Shown: piece after piece, positions 27,759 through 36,502 of the stretch
Layout of the letters: every line of letters starts with the position of its first letter
Position numbering within the stretch: the stretch's first letter is position 1
DNA from: Agarivorans litoreus
GTDB taxonomy: Bacteria; Pseudomonadota; Gammaproteobacteria; Enterobacterales; Celerinatantimonadaceae
Direction: 5' to 3'
Assembly (NCBI RefSeq): GCF_019649015.1
Contig: NZ_BLPI01000001.1
Span: forward strand, 1,445,501 to 1,509,500
Length of the DNA: 64,000 nucleotides
Made by a program: the position numbers and the translations under genes
The notes under the pieces: generated by a model
What the model was told of the DNA's origin: nothing
What the model saw: the letters and a program-made list of their open reading frames with translations, nothing else
The model's database searches: none

Positions 27759-28826
27759 TTAGCTATTTTCGCTTAACTCGACGATTTCTTTGCGCTTCTT
27801 CTCAATCATTTTATCTAGATAGCGAATGATCTTAATTTTTCGCAACACGACTTCTTCTAAATAGCTAGACACATCAAGTAGTTTTGCTTTTAACTGACTA
27901 TCACTTATTACAGAGTGGCCAGAGGCTACATTGTCAGTGCCATACTCATATTGACGCCCCAACACCGCATCAATATCCGATACACCTTGCTGCTCTGGCG
28001 TACCTTGTAAAGAACCAGAAAGCTCACCGCCCATCTCTTCAATAACTGCAGCTACGTCAGCTTGGCTAATCGCGTGTAAGTCTTCCAAAAACGCATATAA
28101 AAACAGTCGGTCAGCAAAGATATTAATCTTTCGCGGAATGCCTTTAGTAAAGTCAGCAATTTGCTGGAAAATGTCATCATCTAACTTAGGATTTTCATTC
28201 CAACCAACCTGCTTGAGGCGATGCAATATATAACCTTGAGTTTGCTCTGCATCCAGTGGTTTTAAATGACAAGAAGCGATAATTCGTTGCCTAAACTGCT
28301 CCATTTCTGGCAGTTCAATAATCGGCTTTAGCTCTTCCTGCCCGAGTAAGAAACTTTGAAAAAGCGGTTTGTCGTTGAGTTGAAAGTTAGACAGCATTCG
28401 CAGTTCTTCAACGGTTTCTGCAGGCAAATTCTGTGCTTCATCTACTACTAATAAGGCGCGTTTGCCTTGCTTATTCAAAGTAAGTAAATATTGTTCAAAT
28501 CGCTTTAGAATATCGGCCTTGTTCAAGCCTTCGACATCGATACTAAACTGGGCTGCAACTAAGCGAACTAGTTCATCGGGGTTAAGTTTAGTTGTAGCAA
28601 TTTGAGCTGCCACAATTGAATCGTCCACCGAGGCTAATAAGCTTCTGGCGATGGTAGTTTTTCCGGTACCAATTGGCCCCGTTACAACGATGAAGCCTTC
28701 ACCTTGAGATAAGCCATAACGCAGATAAGACACCGCGCGATCATGATGAGGGCTAGCAAAAAAAAACTTAGGGTCGGGGCTAAGCTTAAATGGTTTATCA
28801 CTTAAGCCAAAAAATGATTCATACAT
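27759..28826 (-). CDS. XrtA/PEP-CTERM-associated AAA ATPase (ExeA-like)
   Basis: The 355-aa protein matches the ATPase conserved in exosortase A loci (TIGR03015 type): opening MYESFFGLSDKPFKLSPDP, Walker A GPIGTGKTT (about residue 50), Walker B ALLVVDEAQNLP and LRMLSNFQ. It resembles ExeA of type II secretion. Its role in polysaccharide export is not settled. A lysine-rich coiled tail ends the protein. It starts 3 bases after the beta-barrel gene's stop. Confidence 0.93.
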   Translation of the reverse strand: MYESFFGLSDKPFKLSPDPKFFFASPHHDRAVSYLRYGLSQGEGFIVVTGPIGTGKTTIARSLLASVDDSIVAAQIATTKLNPDELVRLVAAQFSIDVEGLNKADILKRFEQYLLTLNKQGKRALLVVDEAQNLPAETVEELRMLSNFQLNDKPLFQSFLLGQEELKPIIELPEMEQFRQRIIASCHLKPLDAEQTQGYILHRLKQVGWNENPKLDDDIFQQIADFTKGIPRKINIFADRLFLYAFLEDLHAISQADVAAVIEEMGGELSGSLQGTPEQQGVSDIDAVLGRQYEYGTDNVASGHSVISDSQLKAKLLDVSSYLEEVVLRKIKIIRYLDKMIEKKRKEIVELSENS

Positions 28827-28828
28827 AC

Positions 28829-30292
28829 TTAAAACTGCTTAGTCGCGTTAATCGATACTCGGTTTTCGTCATAGGTTCTGCCCACTATATTTGAGCTACG
28901 GTGAGTATATTGGTAGCGATAAGTGAGGAAGAACCCTTCGATGAGGTCTTGATTTAGTGACAGATCATAGCGACTGTACTTATCCACTTGGTCGACGCCA
29001 TTGAGGCGATCAAATGTGTAGTGGTCGTAATCAAAGCTAAAGGCAATAACCAACTTACGGCTTAACTTATGGTCCAAACTAACTCCACCACCATAAGTGA
29101 CGTCTTTCACAAAATCCGTCACTTCACGCAGCCCCTCTCGGGTTTGATGGCGTACTTCAAAATCAAATCCTGAACGACGCAAATCTAAACCAGTGTTCCA
29201 TCTAAAGGTTTTATCCAGCTTTTGTTCTTCTACAGTATCACCTTCCACAAAGAAACGTCGGTCAAAACTGCTAGGTTCTTCAACGTAACTTATATCCGTG
29301 CTAATGCGTCGCTTCTTATGGAAAAAGGTAAACTCATAGGCATCACCATAAAAGCGCTTACTATATTCAAAAAATAGCTTAGTGCGGCGATTCGGTTCAA
29401 GGTTTACCGCAGCACCGACATAGTCATCGTTCTTATCTTTATCCAAAGAGAAATTATAGCTGAGTTCGAAATAGCTTAAACGGGATCGAAAGTAACGAAC
29501 TGCAGGCCCCCAACTCTCCGACTCCCCCACCTTATCTGAAGAACTGACACCTTGAAAATAGCTCTCTGCATAGTAGTGAATAAAAGGGCTAAACCCGGCA
29601 CGCTGTTGTAAACCAAACTCACCTTTGTATTTGATGTTTTCAGTTTCAGAAGAGTTACCGCGTGCTTCGCGGCGAATATAACTAGAGTCAATTAACCAAA
29701 ATACTGAATTTACTTTTTGGCCATTTTTAAACAGCAATGAAGCGTCATAATCGTTGTTATTACCGCGGTCATCTTCATAACGATACAAACTACTGGCAAC
29801 TCGAGCGTTTAAGTCTACCCATTTACGGGGGTTTGATTGATAGTTTAAACCAAGGCCTAACTCGCTGCCTTGAATCAAGTCTCCAGAAATTACATCGGTA
29901 ATAGCATTGCTGCTCACCTCTGCCGGCAGAATATCAACAGATGCTACAGCATCGACACTAAAGCCAGATTTTCCAAGGTTTTTGTCTCCAGTAAAATCTA
30001 GCTCGTGGTAAAGCTTATTTTTTTCGGAATCGTAAGAGTGATAGGTTTGCCTTGCTTGATAATCGAGAGATAGTTGACCATCTTTACCAATAACTTCAGA
30101 GACAAGTCCAGCAGACAAAATACCAATTTCACCAGACTCTGGAGACTCTTCAGTCAGACCAGCATTATCGGTATAAACAAACTCTGCGCCGATTTCTGGA
30201 CGAAACTCTATCTCAGCGGCATTTACCGAGTTAGATAACCCAACAGCAATAGCAAGCGCAACAACTCGACTAGGCGCTGCGTTCTTCCTCAT
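28829..30292 (-). CDS. PEP-CTERM-associated outer-membrane beta-barrel protein
   Basis: After a signal peptide ending VNA-AE, the protein is a run of alternating amphipathic strands with many aromatic residues and an N-terminal VYTDNAGLTEES segment; it matches the TIGR03016 outer-membrane family found in XrtA loci. It ends in a terminal strand with Phe (VSINATKQF), as beta-barrels do. I choose the ATG at 30292 (487 aa), directly before MRKNAAPSR. In-frame ATGs at 30316, 30304 and 30298 lie in the repeat that encodes the end of the upstream kinase gene. It probably forms the polysaccharide exit channel or part of it. Confidence 0.88.
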   Translation of the reverse strand: MRKNAAPSRVVALAIAVGLSNSVNAAEIEFRPEIGAEFVYTDNAGLTEESPESGEIGILSAGLVSEVIGKDGQLSLDYQARQTYHSYDSEKNKLYHELDFTGDKNLGKSGFSVDAVASVDILPAEVSSNAITDVISGDLIQGSELGLGLNYQSNPRKWVDLNARVASSLYRYEDDRGNNNDYDASLLFKNGQKVNSVFWLIDSSYIRREARGNSSETENIKYKGEFGLQQRAGFSPFIHYYAESYFQGVSSSDKVGESESWGPAVRYFRSRLSYFELSYNFSLDKDKNDDYVGAAVNLEPNRRTKLFFEYSKRFYGDAYEFTFFHKKRRISTDISYVEEPSSFDRRFFVEGDTVEEQKLDKTFRWNTGLDLRRSGFDFEVRHQTREGLREVTDFVKDVTYGGGVSLDHKLSRKLVIAFSFDYDHYTFDRLNGVDQVDKYSRYDLSLNQDLIEGFFLTYRYQYTHRSSNIVGRTYDENRVSINATKQF

Positions 30293-31163
30293 ATCCATAG
30301 CCATATCCGTAGCCATATCCGTAAGTCCCTGTTTTGCCGTGCACTGCTTTATTTAATACATACCCGATCGCCAGCTCATCACTAAATTGCGACACCGCTG
30401 ATCTAACCGCAGCGAGTTTGGTACCATCCTGTTCAACCACCACCACCGCTTGCCCGATAAAATTAGACAATACCACGGTCTCATTCACTCCCAATATTGG
30501 AGGGCTATCAAACAACACCACTCGATCGGAGTAACGGCTATTTAGCTCTTCAGTGAGAGCGCGCATTTTATCACTGGCCAACAGCTCATTACTCAAGTGA
30601 TGTGGCATGCCTGCTGGCATAATTCGTAGGTTTGGAATATTGGTGTGATAGATAACATCAGCAACATCATCGGTTTCACCCAGTAAGTACTCCATTAAGC
30701 CCATATGTTGGCCAATACCCAAGGTTTTGCTAACGGTTGGCTTTAACACATCGGAGTCGATTAGCAATACGGTCTTATCTTTCTCTAGCGCTAAACTTAA
30801 TGCCAGGTTAATCGAAGTGAACGTTTTACCTTCACCTGGATTGGCACTAGTCACCATAATTAAGTTACTTTTGTTTTGCGCTATTAAGCCCGGTTCAAAC
30901 GCATTTTTGATTAGCTTGCGTTTAATGCTTCGGTATTCATCACTGAGCATTCTTGTTTCGCGAGAACGAATATCTGACAACATACCTAAACGATTTAATA
31001 CTGCGGAATCAATTTGCAGTACCGTTTTTTCACGCTTATTTGGAGAGGCTTCGCTGCTAACATCGGACTTTTTATCCTCTGCTACTTCTGGCTGTTCACT
31101 ATTTACTTGCTTAGCTTGGGCTTGCTTAGCCAGCTTACCCATTGCTTTTTCTATGGTACTCAT
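30270..31163 (-). CDS. PEP-CTERM-locus tyrosine autokinase (BY-kinase)
   Basis: A cytoplasmic BY-kinase (TIGR03018 type) that works with the Wzz-like protein next door to control chain length and export. It has Walker A ANPGEGKTFTSINLA (about residue 110), Walker A' VLLIDSDVLKP and Walker B VVLFDSPPI. The C-terminal tail is a (YG) repeat of five tyrosines, the expected autophosphorylation cluster. The start overlaps the Wzz gene by four bases. The tail overlaps the start of the next gene. Confidence 0.93.
   Translation of the reverse strand: MSTIEKAMGKLAKQAQAKQVNSEQPEVAEDKKSDVSSEASPNKREKTVLQIDSAVLNRLGMLSDIRSRETRMLSDEYRSIKRKLIKNAFEPGLIAQNKSNLIMVTSANPGEGKTFTSINLALSLALEKDKTVLLIDSDVLKPTVSKTLGIGQHMGLMEYLLGETDDVADVIYHTNIPNLRIMPAGMPHHLSNELLASDKMRALTEELNSRYSDRVVLFDSPPILGVNETVVLSNFIGQAVVVVEQDGTKLAAVRSAVSQFSDELAIGYVLNKAVHGKTGTYGYGYGYGYGYEEERSA
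30290..30325 (-). repeat. three 12-bp tandem repeats encoding the Tyr-Gly tail
   Basis: Three near-identical 12-bp units (CATATCCGTAGC type on the plus strand) make up 30290-30325. They encode the YGYG tail of the tyrosine kinase and also supply several ATGs in another frame for the next gene. Repeat number could change by slippage. Confidence 0.85.
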
Positions 31164-32716
31164 AGCAATCCACCTAAACCGGTAATAATTTTACTGTGTA
31201 AATTGGGTAATAAATTGATCACCATAAAGCCAACAAAACCACAAAACAGAACTGCATTAGACAGCACAAATACCCGCATCTTACGTTTTTCGACTTTCAA
31301 CAAGCCGGAGCTTTCGGTAGCAGAAACTACACCTAACACAGGATATCCCGTTTGCTGGTATAACTGTTGAATACTTGAAACTACAGGATTTATTTGGCTA
31401 AAGGCTAACGACAAACCCACCCCAACAGCCAGAGCAAAAATTAAGACCCCAGCTATCAACAGTGGTCGCTTAGGACCAGAGGGTTCAAGCGGGACTCTAG
31501 GTGCATCAATAACCCTAAACTTAATATCGTCAGTAGTTTTACCAGCACTTTGCGAAATAAGCGCACTTTCTCTGCGCGACAACAAGTCTTCATATTTTGA
31601 CTTGGTAATTTCATAGTTTCGATTAAGGCCAGTCAATTTTGCTTCTACGTCAGGCACTTGGCGTAGTTGCTCTTCTAAGTTTTCAACTTTCTCTTTATGT
31701 CTTTGCTCGCGCACTTTAAGCGAAGCTACATCGTTTTCAATCTGGCTAACGGTAATTTTGAGATCCTGATAGATCACCGACTCGGAAGCGATAGCAGCAG
31801 GTGTTTTTGCTGTAACCAGTGCACTATCTTTTTGTTTTTGTAAAGAAGCAAGCTGTCGCTGCACCTCTACCACATCTGGGTGGCGCTCAGTATAACGTAA
31901 CAACAAATCGTCTAAACGCGTTTGCATTGCCAAAATCCGATCATCAAACTCGGTGCGTACTCGAGCGGTTTGTTGAGAGGCTAATACTTCTTCACTGGCC
32001 AATTGCGCTCTGGCTGAAACCAGTTTGGTTTCAGCTTCGCTTAGCTGTAAACGAGTCTCCTCTAACTGCTTTTTAACACTCTCTAGATTGCTATAATAAG
32101 TAGACTCTTTACCGGGCAAAAAGGCCGTGTACTCTTGCTTAAAAGACGCTAGACGCTTTTCCGCCTCAATCAAGCGGGTTTCGTATTCTTCTATTTGCTG
32201 ATTTATAAATGAGTTTGCGGTGTCGGTGTCTTGGCGTTTTTCTCCTAGAGTATTTTCAACAAAGACATCCAAAGCCGCTTGCACAACATCTCGCACATAT
32301 TGTGGTGAATCTGCTTCAAAACTAATGGTATAAAGATTCTCTCGACGAGTTTTATCAATCTGAATAGTCTCTTTAAGATTATCTAACAACTCATCATATT
32401 CAGTGCTGTTGTTCACCCTTACATCAGCATCACTGGCACGGGCAATTTTTTCCAAATTACTGCGGCTAAGTAAGGTTTTTACCATCATAGCCAATTCCTG
32501 ACTAGGATCAGTTTGAATGGCTAAACCTTTAAGTAGAGGCTGCAATAATGAACGAGTATCTGCGTAAACCCTAGCTTCGGCTGTATATTGATTTGGCATC
32601 AATGTCACAGCTATCCAACCAATAGGGCAAATAATCCACAGAGCAATTAGAATATAACGGCGCTTTAACCATACCCCTCGCAAATATTGCAAAAAGTCCT
32701 CAATTAAATCTTGCAT
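31160..32716 (-). CDS. PEP-CTERM-locus polysaccharide chain-length regulator (Wzz/PCP family)
   Basis: The 518-aa protein (TIGR03007 type) has a membrane helix near residues 20-39 and a second one at about 420-440, with a long periplasmic coiled coil between (about residues 165-390). The C-terminal segment after another hydrophobic stretch faces the cytoplasm near its kinase partner. The motif PRVPLEPSGPKRPLL before the second helix is the usual proline-rich signature. It follows the export lipoprotein by 17 bases. Confidence 0.94.
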   Translation of the reverse strand: MQDLIEDFLQYLRGVWLKRRYILIALWIICPIGWIAVTLMPNQYTAEARVYADTRSLLQPLLKGLAIQTDPSQELAMMVKTLLSRSNLEKIARASDADVRVNNSTEYDELLDNLKETIQIDKTRRENLYTISFEADSPQYVRDVVQAALDVFVENTLGEKRQDTDTANSFINQQIEEYETRLIEAEKRLASFKQEYTAFLPGKESTYYSNLESVKKQLEETRLQLSEAETKLVSARAQLASEEVLASQQTARVRTEFDDRILAMQTRLDDLLLRYTERHPDVVEVQRQLASLQKQKDSALVTAKTPAAIASESVIYQDLKITVSQIENDVASLKVREQRHKEKVENLEEQLRQVPDVEAKLTGLNRNYEITKSKYEDLLSRRESALISQSAGKTTDDIKFRVIDAPRVPLEPSGPKRPLLIAGVLIFALAVGVGLSLAFSQINPVVSSIQQLYQQTGYPVLGVVSATESSGLLKVEKRKMRVFVLSNAVLFCGFVGFMVINLLPNLHSKIITGLGGLL

Positions 32717-32733
32717 TTATACGACTACTCCGA

Positions 32734-33387
32734 CTAAAACCATGCTTCTGGGATAATGATAATATCACCAGGAAGAACATCTACATTGGCTTCAATCTCA
32801 CCGTCTTGAATCAATTTACCGACAAGCACTTTATATGAGCGCTGTTCACCACTAACAACTCTAACTAAGCGAGCGTTATCACCATCGGCATATTCAGTTA
32901 AACCACCAACTTGAATCATCACATCTAGCAGTGTCATGTCTTCACGATAGTTTATCGCTTGTGGCTCAAAGGCTTCGCCAATGACTCGAACTTGCTCGCT
33001 AAATGGTCCGATGAACCCTTCAACTGTAACCGTCACGATAGGGTCACGAATAAACTCTGATAACTCAGACTCAATAAGGCGAGCCAACTCAGTGGGCGTT
33101 TTACCCGATACTTCTAAATCTTCAACCAGTGACGTTGACACCATGCCATCTGGGCGCACAATGAACGTGCCAGATATTTCTGGATTGCGCCATACAAAAA
33201 TGTTGAGTTCATCTCCTGGGCCAATCAGATATTTGTAATCGGCAGGGTTAGCAGTCAACGACGGATGAACCGACGCACCAGGTAAAGTAGGTAGGTTGTT
33301 CGAGCAAGCGGTTAGGAAAAGCCCTATCGCCATAAACGAGAGCAATTTAATTACTACTTGATTGAGTTTTTTCATAGCACTGTCCAT
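32734..33387 (-). CDS. PEP-CTERM-locus polysaccharide export lipoprotein (Wza-like)
   Basis: A 217-aa lipoprotein (TIGR03027 type) with the lipobox FLTAC (Cys28) and no Asp at +2. It contains the polysaccharide export domain (YLIGPGDELNIFVWRNPE near residue 53) and a SLBB-like second half ending at VLPGDIIIIPEAWF. It lacks the C-terminal helix of E. coli Wza, so the beta-barrel protein downstream may form the outer-membrane channel. A second ATG lies 12 bases downstream, giving a shorter signal peptide; neither has a strong ribosome site. It is first in this minus-strand operon; a 271-base divergent region separates it from epsB2/xrtA. Confidence 0.93.
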   Translation of the reverse strand: MDSAMKKLNQVVIKLLSFMAIGLFLTACSNNLPTLPGASVHPSLTANPADYKYLIGPGDELNIFVWRNPEISGTFIVRPDGMVSTSLVEDLEVSGKTPTELARLIESELSEFIRDPIVTVTVEGFIGPFSEQVRVIGEAFEPQAINYREDMTLLDVMIQVGGLTEYADGDNARLVRVVSGEQRSYKVLVGKLIQDGEIEANVDVLPGDIIIIPEAWF

Positions 33388-33658
33388 TTCGCTGAGAGTC
33401 CATCAAAATAACATTGATTGAGGTAGTCCTTTTCTCCATGATAGTGTGCGAGCGCGCATGTTGTAAATCTCTTGAGCTAAATAGTTTTAATATATCGACA
33501 TTTATCTTCTGACTGTTGGAAATGTAAAGTGCAGGTAACAAACTTGGGTTTAACTAGCTGAACACAAGTTACACCGATTTTTTGTAGCTCTGCGCATAAA
33601 TCTCGGTATACTGATTAGTCTTAAAACTATATTTAATATCTTGTTTCAAGGAAGAAGC

Positions 33659-35062
33659 GTGGCTGGTTCGAAATTTCATAATCTTGATCCCGGTAGTAGA
33701 GCGATAATTCTTGCCGAATTTTTGCTACTAATCGGGATTTTTGTCATTGGCGTTGAACTTCTTCGCCTTAGTGGTTTCGAAGACATCCCTTCGTACGGCG
33801 AAGGCATACTACTATTACACTGTTTAGCATTTACCTTCCCAATACAACTGTCAATATTGTCAGTTGGTTTATATAACCAAAAGATCCGCGAAACTTTTAG
33901 AGGCGTAATCCGCCGATTATTGGTGAGCATTGCTTTAGGTTATTTCATCTCTTCGGTTATTTACGTTCTCACGCCCTTAGACGTTCTTCCAGGTAATTTT
34001 CGTGAACTGCTCTACGCAGCAGTAATGATGGGCTTAACCACCATTCGCTACTTCGCCCTTAAAATGCAATATGAGCATATGGGCCGTAAAAGAATCTTGG
34101 TGTTAGGCGCAGGTGAGCGCGCCAGTATTATTGAAAAACGTATGCGTCGAAAGTCTGACCGCGTAAGTTTTGAAATGGCTGGGTTTATTCGTATGCCAGG
34201 GGACTCAGAAGATGGTATTAAACGCGAAACCATTGTTGAGCTTGACCAACCCTTAGAGTCATTTGTACTGGCAAATGGTGTTGAAGAAATAGTGATTGCA
34301 GCCGATGAGCGACGCGCTAACTTGCCGGTTGATAGTTTATTTTTATGTAAACTGCGTGGCGTTGAAATCACCGATATAATTGACTTTATCGAACGCGAAT
34401 CAGGTCAAATAGCTGTAAACCTGATCTACCCTTCATGGGTTATTTACAGCAACGGTTTCCATTCAACTAACTATTTGCGTAGCTCCTTGGATTGGGTGTG
34501 TAATACTTTCTTGGGGCTGATTGTTTTATTCCTTACTTGGCCATTGATGTTAATTACCGTCATCATGATTAAGTTAGAAGAAGGTATTCGAGCGCCCGTG
34601 CTCTACTCCCAAGAACGCATCGGCTTAAACGGTCAACCGTTTAATATCTATAAATTTCGCAGTATGCGTACCGATGCCGAGAAAGATGGCGCAAAATGGG
34701 CCCAGAAAGAAGACCCACGAGTAACTAAAGTGGGTAACTTTATTCGTAAATACCGTGTTGATGAGCTGCCGCAAATTTATAACGTATTGGTGGGTGATAT
34801 GGGCTTTGTTGGGCCTCGTCCTGAGCGCCCTGCATTTGTAAAAGAGTTGGTGTTATCAATTCCTTATTACAATCAGCGCCACAACGTTAAACCAGGTTTA
34901 ACTGGCTGGGCACAGCTTAAATACCCTTATGGTAGCACTGAAGCTGATGCTCTTGAGAAGCTAAAATTTGACCTTTACTACATCAAGCACCGCAGCTTCC
35001 TACTCGACCTTTTGATACTAGTGCGTACCGCAGAGATTATTTTGTTCGGAAAAGGACGGTAA
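33659..35062 (+). CDS. EpsB2-type initiating sugar transferase, PEP-CTERM system
   Basis: This membrane enzyme (TIGR03013 type) adds the first sugar phosphate to undecaprenyl phosphate. It has about five N-terminal helices, a Rossmann-like middle part (RILVLGAGERASIIE) and the bacterial sugar-transferase domain with YSQERIGLNGQPFNIYKFRS and GFVGPRPERPAF. The GTG at 33659 (467 aa) is chosen because AAGGAAG precedes it at the right spacing; a TTG 18 bases upstream gives a longer version that would start inside the ribosome site. xrtA follows 3 bases later. A TATACT (33607-33612) could be its -10 box. Confidence 0.94.
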   Translation: MAGSKFHNLDPGSRAIILAEFLLLIGIFVIGVELLRLSGFEDIPSYGEGILLLHCLAFTFPIQLSILSVGLYNQKIRETFRGVIRRLLVSIALGYFISSVIYVLTPLDVLPGNFRELLYAAVMMGLTTIRYFALKMQYEHMGRKRILVLGAGERASIIEKRMRRKSDRVSFEMAGFIRMPGDSEDGIKRETIVELDQPLESFVLANGVEEIVIAADERRANLPVDSLFLCKLRGVEITDIIDFIERESGQIAVNLIYPSWVIYSNGFHSTNYLRSSLDWVCNTFLGLIVLFLTWPLMLITVIMIKLEEGIRAPVLYSQERIGLNGQPFNIYKFRSMRTDAEKDGAKWAQKEDPRVTKVGNFIRKYRVDELPQIYNVLVGDMGFVGPRPERPAFVKELVLSIPYYNQRHNVKPGLTGWAQLKYPYGSTEADALEKLKFDLYYIKHRSFLLDLLILVRTAEIILFGKGR

Positions 35063-35065
35063 TTT

Positions 35066-36502
35066 TTGGTAGCAACAGAGCCAAGCAATAAACTAAACAA
35101 CAGCGGCTTACTACAAGCCGCTGTTGTTCTTGGTACTACCGCCTTAATTGCTTTGCTATTTTGGCCGATAGTTTTAGACATTTGGCGCTATAGTTTTGAT
35201 GATGGTACCTACTCACATGCGTTCTTAATTCCAATTGTTGCTCTGTATGTACTTTACGATTGCCGACAACAACTGCAGTTTCGTCAAGGTGCTAGCTTGT
35301 GGTTGGTATTGTTGATTACCAGTTTAGCGGTAGAGTTGCTGCTTTATCTAAGCCAAATTAGCTTGCCCGTTAGAGCGCTATTACCCTTTGTTTTGCTGTT
35401 TAGCTTATTGAGTATCTTCAAACACCATAAAAGTCTTTATGTGTACGCCTTAGTGCTCCTGTTCGCCACTCCGATTTGGGGCATTTTGTCGCCACCTTTA
35501 CAAAGCTTATCGACCACAGTTGTAGAGATGGTTATGGCCTTTACCCATGTACCCAGTTACTTTGAAGGAAATGTCGTTTCAATTCCTTCAGGGCAATTCG
35601 AAATAGCTAACGGCTGCAGTGGCTTACGCTACTTTATTACCTCTTTGTTTCTGTGTTTGTTATATATCTATTTCAATATTCGCAGTATTAAAAATGCCTT
35701 AATATTTTTTGCTATTTGCATGTTTGGTGCGTTAGTCGTTAACTGGGTTCGGATCATCACCATCATTTTGATTGGCCATGAAACGCAGATGCAAAGCGAA
35801 ATAATTTATGATCATAACAACCTTGGCTGGTATTTATATATCCCATACTTGTTATTAGCTTTTTACGTTGGTGGTAAGTTGTCCAGCGAGTTAGTAGCTC
35901 AAGCCAAAGTAGCGCAAGCAGAAGGCCCTTCAGTTCGGGGTTTAGTCTTTGTTATTTTGGCTCTATTGATTTTTTCACCAAGCCTAATTGATTGGCCAGT
36001 ATGGGATGCTAATAAACTAAACGCCGAAAATACCAAAGCAGCAACCAGTTATCACCCAGCCCTTCAAGTGGCTCAGTACCAGTCTGTAGAGCAACAAAGC
36101 CTTCGTGTTAATCAAATAGAGCTAAAACAATGGGTATTTTTGTTTAGTGGATTAGGCTTAGACAACAAAGCCTCATTTTACCTAAACGAAGTGGTACCAG
36201 AAAACCTTCACATCGATAGCTCGGAAATTGAGCAAGAAATAAACTTTGTTTACTTCCGCTCTACTGCCAACCGCCCTGGAGTGTTAGCTTATAGCTATGC
36301 AGGCGCTAAAGGCATAGTCTCAAATCGTTCAGCTCTGCGAACTCAACGTTTTAGCGAGATACTCACAGGGCAACGCCAAAGCGCAATTGTTGCCGCTTCT
36401 GCCTTGTGCGCCGACAATGACTGTAGTGAAGCCAAACAGGCGCTCTCGTTGCAGTTACTTAAATACCAAAACACCCAACTATTGTTTCAACAACCAGGTT
36501 AA
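35066..36502 (+). CDS. xrtA: exosortase A
   Basis: Exosortase is the inner-membrane transpeptidase-like enzyme thought to cut and re-anchor PEP-CTERM proteins. The catalytic triad is in place: Cys184 in NGCSGLRYF, Arg229 in NWVRI and His250 in YDHNNLGW, among eight or so membrane helices. Start codon is TTG (35066) with an AAAGGA site upstream. Residues about 300-478 form an extra soluble domain at the position where EpsI domains are fused in XrtA; the sequence there is not clearly EpsI. It ends overlapping the convergent gene by 24 bases. Confidence 0.95.
   Translation: MVATEPSNKLNNSGLLQAAVVLGTTALIALLFWPIVLDIWRYSFDDGTYSHAFLIPIVALYVLYDCRQQLQFRQGASLWLVLLITSLAVELLLYLSQISLPVRALLPFVLLFSLLSIFKHHKSLYVYALVLLFATPIWGILSPPLQSLSTTVVEMVMAFTHVPSYFEGNVVSIPSGQFEIANGCSGLRYFITSLFLCLLYIYFNIRSIKNALIFFAICMFGALVVNWVRIITIILIGHETQMQSEIIYDHNNLGWYLYIPYLLLAFYVGGKLSSELVAQAKVAQAEGPSVRGLVFVILALLIFSPSLIDWPVWDANKLNAENTKAATSYHPALQVAQYQSVEQQSLRVNQIELKQWVFLFSGLGLDNKASFYLNEVVPENLHIDSSEIEQEINFVYFRSTANRPGVLAYSYAGAKGIVSNRSALRTQRFSEILTGQRQSAIVAASALCADNDCSEAKQALSLQLLKYQNTQLLFQQPG

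Noticed and set aside
30290-30325. CRISPR-like array
   Set aside because: Units are only 12 bp with no spacers, and they encode the tyrosine-rich protein tail.
33388-33658. Sigma-54 promoters for the XrtA and export operons
   Set aside because: No GG-N10-GC with matching flanks was found on either strand; only a TATACT -10-like box remains.
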